Assembly: GCA_016177905.1 (NCBI GenBank)
Contig: JACOUK010000042.1
Coordinates: forward strand, 1 to 19,363
Source: Candidatus Spechtiibacteriota bacterium
GTDB taxonomy: Bacteria; Patescibacteriota; Minisyncoccia; Spechtbacterales; HO2-43-30
DNA: 19,363 nucleotides
Direction of reading: 5' to 3'
The number at the start of each line of letters is the position of its first letter. The first letter of the stretch is position 1. Positions 13,271-19,363 of the stretch are shown piece after piece. The notes under the pieces were generated by a model. That model worked only from the letters and a program-made list of their open reading frames with translations. It did not search any database and was not told the DNA's origin. Both the position numbers and the translations under genes were made by a program.

Positions 13271-13819
13271 ATGAAGTTGTTTACGGGGGTATTTTTATTT
13301 TTTTGGCAGATTGCAAAAATCGTTCTTATTTCTCTTGCGATCATTGTGCCTATCCGATATTTTATCATCCAGCCATTTTTCGTGCGCGGAGCAAGCATGC
13401 AGCCGGCTTTTGAGTCGGGGGACTATTTGGTGGTGAATGAGATAGGGTACCGCATAAGCGATCCGAAACGCGGAGACGTGGTGATTTTTCGGCCTCCAAC
13501 GAACGGAAGGCAGTTTTATATCAAGCGGATAGTCGGGCTTCCGGGAGAGACGGTGAAAATTGAGGACGGAAAGGTGTGGGTGGGAGAAGATGAGCTGACT
13601 GAGAAGTCCTTGGAAGAAGAATACATCAGCGGATTTACTCCCGGATCAGTTCATGCAAAATTAGGCAAGGATGAGTATTTTCTTCTTGGAGATAATCGAA
13701 ACGCAAGCCTGGATTCTCGCAGTTTTGGTCCGGTAGATCGGCGGGCGATCGTTGGGAAAGCATGGATTCGAGCGTGGCCATTTATGACGTTCAAGGTTAT
13801 CTCAAGACCAGTGTATTAA
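13271..13819 (+). CDS. lepB: Signal peptidase I
   Basis: A 182-residue S26 signal peptidase. One N-terminal membrane helix (~10-30) is followed by FFVRGASMQPAF with nucleophile Ser42, FYIKRIVGLPGE with general-base Lys85, and the GDNRNASLDSRSFGPV box (~139-154). It cleaves signal peptides of exported proteins on the outer face of the membrane. The single-helix, sub-200-residue form is like Gram-positive SipS rather than E. coli LepB. I chose ATG 13271 over ATG 13262, which lies inside the -10, and over the TTG 13235, which is the -35. First gene of the plus-strand operon; hisS follows after one base. Confidence 0.94.
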   Translation: MKLFTGVFLFFWQIAKIVLISLAIIVPIRYFIIQPFFVRGASMQPAFESGDYLVVNEIGYRISDPKRGDVVIFRPPTNGRQFYIKRIVGLPGETVKIEDGKVWVGEDELTEKSLEEEYISGFTPGSVHAKLGKDEYFLLGDNRNASLDSRSFGPVDRRAIVGKAWIRAWPFMTFKVISRPVY

Positions 13820-13820
13820 A

Positions 13821-15212
13821 ATGTCCAAACCGAAAATCCAAAACGTGATAGGTATGCCAGACATCCTGCCGAAAGACAGGCGATTTTATGATATGGCGGA
13901 AAAGGCATGTGAGAAAATTTCTTCTTACTACGGATATCAGCGCGTAGAGACTCCGATACTTGAATTTTCAGAGCTTTTCGAAAAATCCACGGGGGCAAGT
14001 TCAGATGTTGTCCAAAAGCAGATGTACAGCCTTGCGAGCGAAGGCGGAGACAGACTGACTTTGCGGCCCGAATTTACTCCATCGCTTGTTCGCGCGTACA
14101 TTCAGCACGGAATGTCTTCATGGACTCAACCGGTGAAGCTGTCGGAGTTTGGACCGGTGTTTCGGCACGAGCGGCCGCAAAGCGGAAGATTTCGGGAATT
14201 TCGTCAGTTCGAGCTCGATGTTTTTGGCGACGAGGATCCGGCTATTGACGTTCAAATTATCTCTCTTTTTTTTCGGATACTTAATGCTCTTGGGATTCAT
14301 GATGTGACGATTCTCGTCAATAGCATTGGATGTTCAAAATGCAAGCCAAGCTATCGCAAAGTTCTTCGGGAATACTATCGCGGGCGCGACAGGTCGCTTT
14401 GCAAGGATTGCAGGGAGAGGAAAAAAATCAATATCTTCCGTCTTCTTGACTGCAAAGACGAAAAATGCGAGCGGATGAAGCTTGGGGCGCCTGAAATCGT
14501 AGATCATCTTTGCGACGCATGCCATACGCACCTGAAAAGCGTGCTCGAGATGCTCGATTTTTTGGAGTTGCCCTATGCCCTCACTCCGCATTTGGTGAGA
14601 GGTCTTGATTATTACACGAAAACTGTTTTTGAGATATTTCCATTAGTCAGCTTAGAAGACGCCGCTAAGGAATCCCATGATAAAGAAACGGCATCAAGGG
14701 AGGCGAGTGCCCAGGTGCGTAAGATCGATGAGAAAGAGCAGGTCCGTCCCGAGGGGGTTAAGGAGGAGCGGGTAGTTGCGCTTGCGAGCGGCGGGCGCTT
14801 TGATGACCTCATCGAATTTTTAGGGGGAGAGCAAACGCCGGCAGTCGGAGGGGCAATGGGTATCGAGCGCGTCATTGCCAAAATGAAAGAGCTTCATGTA
14901 AAGGTGCCGCAAGAAAAGCTCCCTCGGGTGTTTTTTGTCCATCTTGGAGATTTTGCAAAAAAGAAAGGCGCAAAACTTATGGAGGAATTTCGTCTCGCGA
15001 ATATTCCCGTGAGAGAAGCTCTTGGGCGATCTTCTATCCGTTCGCAAATGGGCCTTGCTGATACATTAGGGGTTGACTTCGCGGTTATACTTGGCCATCA
15101 GGAGGTGGCCGAGGATACGGTCATCCTTCGCGACATGAAGGGCGGAAGTCAGGAAGTGATCCCAAACGCAAAAATTATAAAGGAATTAAAGAGGCGTCTT
15201 GCAAGCCGCTAG
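13821..15212 (+). CDS. hisS: Histidyl-tRNA synthetase
   Basis: A 463-residue class II synthetase. Motif 1 region and the ATP/His site appear as LTLRPEFTPSLVRAYIQHG, motif 2 as FGPVFRHERPQSGRFREFRQFELD (trimmed core RHERPQSGRFREF), the histidine motif as GLDYYTKTVFEIF (261-273) and motif 3 as GGAMGIERVI. A Cys-rich insertion (SIGCSKCKP, CKDC, LDCKDEKC, CDACH) fits the zinc-type HisRS. The C-terminal ~90 residues form the anticodon-binding domain. Residues 274-322 between the histidine motif and SGGRFDD number 49, against about 12 in E. coli; the extra part is highly charged (Lys/Glu/Arg). The ATG lies one base after lepB. Confidence 0.95.
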   Translation: MSKPKIQNVIGMPDILPKDRRFYDMAEKACEKISSYYGYQRVETPILEFSELFEKSTGASSDVVQKQMYSLASEGGDRLTLRPEFTPSLVRAYIQHGMSSWTQPVKLSEFGPVFRHERPQSGRFREFRQFELDVFGDEDPAIDVQIISLFFRILNALGIHDVTILVNSIGCSKCKPSYRKVLREYYRGRDRSLCKDCRERKKINIFRLLDCKDEKCERMKLGAPEIVDHLCDACHTHLKSVLEMLDFLELPYALTPHLVRGLDYYTKTVFEIFPLVSLEDAAKESHDKETASREASAQVRKIDEKEQVRPEGVKEERVVALASGGRFDDLIEFLGGEQTPAVGGAMGIERVIAKMKELHVKVPQEKLPRVFFVHLGDFAKKKGAKLMEEFRLANIPVREALGRSSIRSQMGLADTLGVDFAVILGHQEVAEDTVILRDMKGGSQEVIPNAKIIKELKRRLASR

Positions 15213-15219
15213 ATTTGAT

Positions 15220-15534
15220 ATGTGTATTTTCTGCGAAATTGCGCAACGGAAACAACCCGCGGATATTGTGTATGAAAATGCGACAGTGATCGCGTTTCGC
15301 GACATTCATCCGAAAGCCCCGGTCCATATCTTGATTGTGTCTAAAAAACATATTGCTTCGGTGAAAGAAATAGAAATGGAAGACTGTGGATTACTTGTGG
15401 ATATCTTGTGTGCGGCAAAAAAAATCGCGGAAGATCAAAAAGTTGACGAAGGATACAAATTGATATTTAATGTGGGGAGAAAGGGAGGACAAGTGATCGA
15501 TCATTTGCATCTTCATCTCCTGGGAGGATTTTAA
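15220..15534 (+). CDS. HIT-family (histidine triad) nucleotide hydrolase, Hint-like
   Basis: A 104-residue HIT protein. It begins MCIFCEIA, the CxxC of Hint-type proteins, has YENATVIAFRDIHPKAPVH and VSKKHI, and ends with the triad DHLHLHLLGG containing the catalytic histidine. Hint enzymes hydrolyse adenosine phosphoramidates such as aminoacyl-AMP-lysine and act on nucleotidyl adducts; the exact substrate is not readable here. It starts 7 bases after hisS (ATG 15220) in the same operon and stops three codons after the triad, so the usual C-terminal strand after the triad is very short. Confidence 0.9.
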   Translation: MCIFCEIAQRKQPADIVYENATVIAFRDIHPKAPVHILIVSKKHIASVKEIEMEDCGLLVDILCAAKKIAEDQKVDEGYKLIFNVGRKGGQVIDHLHLHLLGGF

Positions 15535-15543
15535 TGTATCTAT

Positions 15544-15771
15544 ATGATTCATATTGCGAAAAAAGAACAAGAGACTGCGTCGAGCCTCGTGCGGCGTTTT
15601 CTTCAGCGGGTTCAAGGAAGCGGTCTTTTAAAAGAAGTAAAAATAAAAAGGTTCTATCATAAGCCAATAAGCAGAAATTTGCGGAGGGCGTCGGCGCTTG
15701 AACGGGAAGATCTGCGGCAGGAATTCAAAAGGCTTTGGAAGCTTGGGAGAATCAAGAGTGATGAGGATTGA
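15544..15771 (+). CDS. rpsU: Ribosomal protein bS21
   Basis: A 75-residue basic protein aligning with bS21: KKEQETASSLVRRFLQRVQGSGLLKEV matches the family's [25 protein letters not shown] pattern (key residues LRRF, and G-L/V before the basic stretch), followed by KRFYHKP for the REFYEKP box and a Lys/Arg-rich helical tail. bS21 sits at the platform of the 30S subunit near the 3' end of 16S rRNA and affects Shine-Dalgarno pairing. The only GGAGG upstream (15523-15527) codes for the HIT C-terminus and is 16 bases away. The last 11 bases overlap ybeY in another frame. Confidence 0.82.
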   Translation: MIHIAKKEQETASSLVRRFLQRVQGSGLLKEVKIKRFYHKPISRNLRRASALEREDLRQEFKRLWKLGRIKSDED

Positions 15772-16204
15772 GATCCAAAACTTCACCACTTTTTCGATTG
15801 ACAAAAGTTTTGTCGAGGCTGTTCTTCAGAAAACCTATGAGATCGAAAGAAAAAAAGGTATAATGGAAATAAGCGTTTCGTTTGTGGAGAAGAAAACGAT
15901 GGAAGCTGTGGAAGAGAAATCTGGCAAGGTGAACCATGAGGCAGATGTGCTTACCTTTGAAGCGTCAAGGAATGCGCGCTTTTATCCATTGTCAGACGCG
16001 GTGTATCTCGGGGAAATTGTTGTATGTCCTTTTGTTGTAATGAAGAGAGCGGGAAAACAAGGTATGCGATTCAAGAGAGAGCTGGCGCACGTGCTTGTTC
16101 ACGGCATGTTGCATCTGTTTGGGTATCGGCACGAAGATAATCCAAAAGAGGCGGAGCGTATGCATAAGAAAGAGGAGGTTATCATGGATTTATGCGTTGT
16201 ATAA
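15761..16204 (+). CDS. ybeY: Endoribonuclease YbeY (16S rRNA 3'-end maturation)
   Basis: A 147-residue YbeY. The zinc motif HGMLHLFGYRH (~112-122) supplies the three histidines, followed by MHKKEEVIM, and GEIVVCP is the conserved strand before it. The usual VNVLSF motif appears as ADVLTFEAS. YbeY acts in 16S rRNA 3'-end processing and ribosome quality control. I start at ATG 15761 (MRIEIQNF), overlapping the end of rpsU by 11 bases, because the longer upstream frame is the rpsU coding region. The pairing with rpsU places two proteins of the 16S 3' end side by side. Confidence 0.93.
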   Translation: MRIEIQNFTTFSIDKSFVEAVLQKTYEIERKKGIMEISVSFVEKKTMEAVEEKSGKVNHEADVLTFEASRNARFYPLSDAVYLGEIVVCPFVVMKRAGKQGMRFKRELAHVLVHGMLHLFGYRHEDNPKEAERMHKKEEVIMDLCVV

Positions 16205-16258
16205 TTCGCATAGATCTTTACGACCTATACGTGTATACGACAATTAAGACTTGGAGGT

Positions 16259-17494
16259 GTGGCGAATAATCATATTGTCGGCATAGATATCGGCAGCCAC
16301 AGCATTTACGCGGTGGTTGCGCAACAGAAGGAGGATCTTTTGCCTCAGATTATTGGTGTTGGCTTTGCGCGTTCGAGCGGTATTCGAAAGGGAGTTATCG
16401 TGGATATCGCGGAGGCAGAGATGGGGATTCTTGAAGCCCTCCGGATCGCGGAGAGGGGTGCGGGGATCAAAATCGAGAAAGCCGTAGTCAACATCGGAGG
16501 AAATCATATCGTGGCGCACCAAAGCAGGGGGGTCATCGCGGTATCTCGGGCAGACGGGGAGATCTCTTTAGATGATATCGACCGGGTGATTTCTGCCGCG
16601 CAAACGTTTCAAATGCCGAATAATCGGGAGATTCTTCACGTGATCCCCCGAGAGTTTATTGTGGACGGAGAGGGAGGAATCAAGGATCCGTTGGGCATGA
16701 AAGGAGTGCGTCTTGAGACGAATGCTTTTATTATCAGCGGAGCAGTGCCGTATGTAAAAAATCTGTTAAAAAGCTTTTCAAATATCGGAGTAGAAGTGGA
16801 GCATGTTGTGTTCGATACGATTGCGTCGGCGAAGGCGGTGCTTACGAAGCGGCAAAAAGAGCTCGGCGTTGTGTGTCTTGATATCGGGGGCGGCACAACT
16901 GGTGTCGCGGTGTATGAAGAAGGAGATCTTTTGCATACCGCGGTGATTCCTATCGGAGGAGCGCAAATTACAAATGATCTTGCGATTGTCCTTCGGATTC
17001 CCGTGGATCTCGCGGAAAGCATTAAGGTTGAATACGGTTCGGCGCTTGCGTCAGAAGTCGGAAAACGAGATGTGGTGGACCTTTCGTATCTAGAGAACGA
17101 TGGGAATGGCACAATCTTTCGGAAAGAAGTATGCGAAGTCATCGAAGCCCGGCTCTCTGAAATTTTTGAACTTGCCAATAAAGAATTGAAAAAAATTGGG
17201 AGGGAAGCGTTTCTGCCGGGCGGAGTAGTTATAGTGGGAGGCGTGGCAAAAACGGCTCATATCGTGGATCTTGCAAAGCAAAAGATGCGGTTGCCTTCGC
17301 AGGTTGGTTTTCCAAGGGAAGTGGAGGGAATTGTGGAGCGCGTTGACGATCCCGCGTACGCGACAGCCCTTGGGCTTGTCTTTTACGGGATTGAAGAGCG
17401 AGGCGAGAGGAAAGACGGTTTTGCGCCGTCAATCCCTTCGTTTGAGAATTCTGTCCGATCGATGCGGAAATGGTTCCGGGCGCTTTTGCCGTAG
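16259..17494 (+). CDS. ftsA: Cell division protein FtsA
   Basis: A 411-residue actin-fold protein. It starts with HIVGIDIGSHSIYAVV, the phosphate-1 motif, contains the SHS2 (1C) insertion (~80-160, including INIGG-like VNIGGNHI and VIPREFIVDG), the phosphate-2 motif VCLDIGGGTTGVAVYE (~201-216) and VVIVGGVAK (~323) for the adenosine site. It ends with the amphipathic membrane-targeting helix MRKWFRALLP. FtsA tethers FtsZ to the membrane and recruits the divisome. The start is GTG 16259, which is only one base from a perfect GGAGG (16253-16257), unusually close; no better in-frame start exists without losing the phosphate-1 motif. ftsZ follows after 85 bases. Confidence 0.94.
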   Translation: MANNHIVGIDIGSHSIYAVVAQQKEDLLPQIIGVGFARSSGIRKGVIVDIAEAEMGILEALRIAERGAGIKIEKAVVNIGGNHIVAHQSRGVIAVSRADGEISLDDIDRVISAAQTFQMPNNREILHVIPREFIVDGEGGIKDPLGMKGVRLETNAFIISGAVPYVKNLLKSFSNIGVEVEHVVFDTIASAKAVLTKRQKELGVVCLDIGGGTTGVAVYEEGDLLHTAVIPIGGAQITNDLAIVLRIPVDLAESIKVEYGSALASEVGKRDVVDLSYLENDGNGTIFRKEVCEVIEARLSEIFELANKELKKIGREAFLPGGVVIVGGVAKTAHIVDLAKQKMRLPSQVGFPREVEGIVERVDDPAYATALGLVFYGIEERGERKDGFAPSIPSFENSVRSMRKWFRALLP

Positions 17495-17520
17495 TGGGAA
17501 TCTATGTCTTTTCTGCTATT

Positions 17521-17541
17521 GACACTTTTGTGTCTTTTTTT
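17521..17541 (+). terminator. Weak hairpin with T-tract between ftsA and ftsZ
   Basis: GACAC-TTTT-GTGTC followed by seven T (17535-17541). The stem is only 5 bp, so it may be a partial terminator or a pause that lets some ftsA transcripts continue into ftsZ. A TTGACA at 17519-17524 overlaps it, and TACAAT (17548-17553) could be the -10 of an ftsZ promoter, but the 23-base spacing between them is too long for a standard pair. Confidence 0.4.
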
Positions 17542-17579
17542 GTAAGATACAATGTTATTAGCCTAGTGAAATTTTTATC

Positions 17580-18725
17580 ATGCCCCATATAAAACCAGAC
17601 ATTGAAACATTCGCGAAGATTAAAGTGGTAGGAGTTGGCGGCGGCGGAGGGAACGCGGTCGCGAATATGATCAACGCAAAAATTCAAGGCGTTGAGTTTA
17701 TCGCGATCAATACGGACGCGCAGGACCTCCATTTTTCAAACGCGACACTCAAAATACATATAGGAAAAAATGTAACAAGAGGTCTTGGCGCGGGCATGAA
17801 TCCAGACCTTGGGCGCCAGTCCGCGGAAGAAAACAAAGATGACATTCACGAGGCGCTCAAAGGCGCGGATATGGTGTTTGTGACATGCGGTCTTGGCGGA
17901 GGGACCGGCACAGGCGCCGGCCCCGTGATCGCGGAAGTCGCGCGCGAATCCGGCGCGCTTACGGTGGGAGTGGTGACCAAACCATTTGCTTTTGAGGGAA
18001 GTCAGCGAGCGCGCATCTCGGAAGAAGGGTTGAATAATCTAAAAGAGCGGGTTGATACGCTTATTACAATTCCTAACGATCGTCTTCTTTCCATTATCGA
18101 ACGGAAGACCAGTCTTCTTGACGCGTTTGCTATGATTGACGACGTGCTTCGTCAGGCGGTGCAGGGAATTTCGGATCTTGTGGTAAAGCCGGGCGTCGTA
18201 AATGTTGATTTTGCGGATGTGCGCGCGATTATGCAGGATGCCGGCTCCGCGCTTATGGGCATTGGGTCCGCGAGCGGCGAGGAGCGCGCGATTGAAGCCG
18301 CGAGACTAGCGGTAAACTCTCCGCTTCTTGAGCTTTCGATTGACGGAGCGCGGGGCGTGCTTTTTTCGGTAAGCGGCGGTTCGGATCTTACGATGTACGA
18401 GATCAATGAAGCGGCAAAAGTAATTACCGATTCCATTCATCCCGACGCGAAAGTTATTTTTGGCGCGGTAATCGACGAAGAACTAAAGAAAGGGGAACTG
18501 AAGGTGACGGTTATCGCGACAGGTTTTTCTGAAGTCAGTCCTTCAATACGAGGGGTCAAGGAAGAAGGCGAGAAAAAAGAAAAAGAGTCCGTGATTTTTC
18601 CAGTGAAAAACCACGCGGGCACTCAAGAGAACGCGCCGAAAAACTCCCTTCCCAACAATCAGCCAAAGAAGGAAGAAGATGAAGACTGGGATATCCCCGC
18701 TTTTATTCGCAAAAAAATGAAATAG
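17580..18725 (+). CDS. ftsZ: Cell division protein FtsZ
   Basis: A 381-residue tubulin-like GTPase that forms the division ring. The T1 loop is [14 protein letters not shown] (~17-30), the tubulin signature is [13 protein letters not shown] (~103-115) and the T7 loop [11 protein letters not shown] (~206-216) carries the catalytic Asp. After a variable linker (~317-365), rich in Lys, Glu and Asn, comes the conserved C-terminal peptide [13 protein letters not shown], which binds FtsA; its match to the DxPxFLR pattern supports a working FtsA-FtsZ pair. The ATG has no Shine-Dalgarno site. A strong terminator lies 46 bases after the stop. Confidence 0.97.
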   Translation: MPHIKPDIETFAKIKVVGVGGGGGNAVANMINAKIQGVEFIAINTDAQDLHFSNATLKIHIGKNVTRGLGAGMNPDLGRQSAEENKDDIHEALKGADMVFVTCGLGGGTGTGAGPVIAEVARESGALTVGVVTKPFAFEGSQRARISEEGLNNLKERVDTLITIPNDRLLSIIERKTSLLDAFAMIDDVLRQAVQGISDLVVKPGVVNVDFADVRAIMQDAGSALMGIGSASGEERAIEAARLAVNSPLLELSIDGARGVLFSVSGGSDLTMYEINEAAKVITDSIHPDAKVIFGAVIDEELKKGELKVTVIATGFSEVSPSIRGVKEEGEKKEKESVIFPVKNHAGTQENAPKNSLPNNQPKKEEDEDWDIPAFIRKKMK

Positions 18726-18736
18726 TTGTAAACGAT

Positions 18737-18752
18737 GGCGGGCAAGTCCGCC
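18737..18752 (+). other. Small hairpin in the ftsZ 3' region
   Basis: GGCGG (18737-18741) and CCGCC (18748-18752) form a 5-bp stem with a 6-base loop. The right arm with its neighbours, CCGCCTCAA (18748-18756), is also an exact reverse complement of TTGAGGCGG at 18845-18853 in the downstream cloverleaf element, so two pairings compete. Confidence 0.4.
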
Positions 18753-18770
18753 TCAATGCGAAAGAAGATG

Positions 18771-18800
18771 AAATAAACCCCGCTACTGCGGGGTTTATTT
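18771..18800 (+). terminator. Terminator after ftsZ (bidirectional shape)
   Basis: AAATAAACCCCGC, loop TACT and GCGGGGTTTATTT form a perfect 13-bp inverted repeat with a GC-rich core and T-rich end. The symmetry means it would also have A/T-rich flanks on the minus strand. It ends directly at the next palindromic element (18801). Confidence 0.85.
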
Positions 18801-18870
18801 ATCCCGTTAGAGATTCGCCCTCCTTCGGAGTGGCGGCAGCCACCTTGAGGCGGCTTATCTCTAACGGGAT
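18801..18870. repeat. Cloverleaf-like palindromic element downstream of ftsZ
   Basis: ATCCCGTTAGAGAT (18801-18814) and ATCTCTAACGGGAT (18857-18870) are perfect 14-base inverted repeats. Inside, CGCC (18816-18819) pairs with GGCG (18849-18852) and encloses two small hairpins, CTCC-TTC-GGAG (18820-18830) and GTGGC-GGCA-GCCAC (18830-18843). There is no open frame. The CTCC-TTC-GGAG hairpin resembles the TCTCCC-TTC-GGGAGA hairpin of the palindrome in rel. It may be a repeated genomic element or a structured RNA end. Confidence 0.7.
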
Positions 18871-18879
18871 TTATCCACA
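18871..18879 (+). promoter_or_regulatory. Consensus DnaA box in front of the reductase promoter
   Basis: TTATCCACA, an exact match to the strongest known DnaA box, in a noncoding gap. It begins right after the cloverleaf element and overlaps the place where a -35 would sit for the -10 at 18901-18906. In E. coli the nrdAB reductase operon has DnaA boxes near its promoter, so a regulatory role is plausible; a single 9-mer could also be chance. Confidence 0.5.
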
Positions 18880-18897
18880 GTTGTTAAAATTCGCGTA

Positions 18898-18906
18898 TGC
18901 TATAAT
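18898..18906 (+). promoter_or_regulatory. Extended -10 promoter of the ribonucleotide reductase gene
   Basis: TGCTATAAT, a perfect TATAAT with the TGN extension. A TTGTTA at 18881-18886 is 14 bases upstream, too close for a normal -35, so the promoter probably relies on the extended -10 or an activator. The predicted start is around 18913, leaving a leader of about 94 bases. Confidence 0.7.
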
Positions 18907-18948
18907 AAAAATCCAAATATCATTTTTAAGTCGAATCTTGAGTAATAG

Positions 18949-18980
18949 AAATGCCTGATCTCGCAAATTGTCAGGCATTT
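18949..18980 (+). promoter_or_regulatory. Leader hairpin upstream of the reductase gene
   Basis: AAATGCCTGA (18949-18958) and TCAGGCATTT (18971-18980) are perfect 10-base inverted repeats around a 12-base loop in the untranslated leader, ending 26 bases before the ATG. No T-tract follows, so it is not a simple terminator. The leader is too short for a cobalamin riboswitch, and no NrdR box was recognised. Confidence 0.55.
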
Positions 18981-19006
18981 CGTATCACAGGGTTCGTTTG
19001 ATCGCT

Positions 19007-19363
19007 ATGCTTAAGGCGGCAAAAGACGCGGTGAAAAAGGTCAAAAAGAGAGATGGATCAATTGTTCCGTTTGATCAAGCAAAGATTACAAATGCCGTAC
19101 ATAAGGCAATCACCGCGGCCCTGGGGAGAGAGGATTTGAAGCTCGCAACACGAATCTCTGATTGGGTAACTCGTGAGCTCCCAAAGCGTTTTGGAGGAAA
19201 GGTGATTCCGGGAGTCGAAGATATTCAGGATATTGTGGAAGAAGCATTAATCGAAAAAGACCTGACAAAAGTCGCGAGAGCCTATATTCTCTACCGCAGC
19301 GAACGGGCAAAGCTTCGCGAAGCCAAAAAGTTAGTCCCAAAAGACGTAAAGTCCTTGGCAGAA
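19007..19363 (+). CDS. Ribonucleotide reductase large subunit, N-terminal ATP-cone (3' end outside window)
   Basis: The first 119 residues of a gene running off the window. They form an ATP-cone: VKKRDGSIVPFDQAKITNAV (~11-30, the typical KRDGxxVxFDxxKI start), a middle with VEDIQDIVEEALIEKD (~70-85) and the end RAYILYRSERAKLREAKK (~90-107). An ATP-cone at the very N-terminus followed by a longer protein points to a reductase (class I NrdA, class II NrdJ or class III NrdD), not NrdR, which has a zinc ribbon first. The class cannot be told from this part. The start could instead be TTG 18998, three codons upstream; ATG 19007 is preferred though no good Shine-Dalgarno site is seen. Confidence 0.85.
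   Translation, partial: MLKAAKDAVKKVKKRDGSIVPFDQAKITNAVHKAITAALGREDLKLATRISDWVTRELPKRFGGKVIPGVEDIQDIVEEALIEKDLTKVARAYILYRSERAKLREAKKLVPKDVKSLAE

Noticed and set aside
17519..17553. TTGACA and TACAAT as a standard ftsZ promoter
   Set aside because: The spacing of 23 bases is too long; the TTGACA is better explained by the GACAC hairpin.
18103..18116. GAAGAC-CA-GTCTTC palindrome in ftsZ
   Set aside because: Short, and it encodes the conserved RKTSLLDAF segment, so likely coincidental.

Overview
This window looks like a piece of a Patescibacteria (Candidate Phyla Radiation, probably Parcubacteria-like) chromosome. The gene set is almost purely housekeeping, intergenic gaps are tiny, many genes overlap by 4 to 20 bases, several proteins are shorter than usual (Mfd has no UvrA-binding or C-terminal domain) and few genes have a good Shine-Dalgarno site. 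The phylum is an inference from this style; no rRNA is present to confirm it. No phage, CRISPR array or transposase gene was seen.

Layout. Positions 1-2305 (+) hold an operon: the 3' end of a YvcK/CofD-like gene, a HAD-type phosphatase-like gene, tsaC (t6A tRNA modification) and a PurN-like formyltransferase, closed by a strong terminator. A tRNA-Leu(CAA) (-) and parA-parB (+) diverge from two face-to-face promoters near 2431-2479. Positions 4144-13191 (-) hold lcp-pth, mfd, dprA, topA and rel, with extra promoters in front of mfd and topA. From 13271 (+) run lepB, hisS, a HIT gene, rpsU, ybeY, ftsA and ftsZ, ending in a terminator. At the right edge an ATP-cone ribonucleotide reductase gene begins behind its own promoter. 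Together the genes cover chromosome segregation (ParAB), division (FtsA/FtsZ), envelope building and secretion (LCP, LepB), translation and its quality control (HisRS, Pth, bS21, YbeY, TsaC), DNA topology, repair and uptake (TopA, Mfd, DprA) and the stringent response (Rel).

The most unusual signal is a set of palindromes inside conserved genes. mfd carries a perfect 36-base palindrome, rel carries a near-perfect 36-base palindrome where the family has a short loop, and pth carries a 59-base hairpin element flanked by AT-rich repeats. All are in frame. Two more structured elements are intergenic: a 136-base element with 26-base inverted ends between pth and mfd, and a cloverleaf-like 70-base element after ftsZ. 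They resemble in principle the protein-coding palindromic elements known from Rickettsia, but the sequences differ from each other and their spread cannot be judged from one window.

A second theme is promoter design: the 9-mer TGGTATGAT occurs at three intergenic promoters (tRNA-Leu, lcp, lepB). For lcp and lepB the predicted transcription start falls on the A of the ATG, implying leaderless mRNAs.
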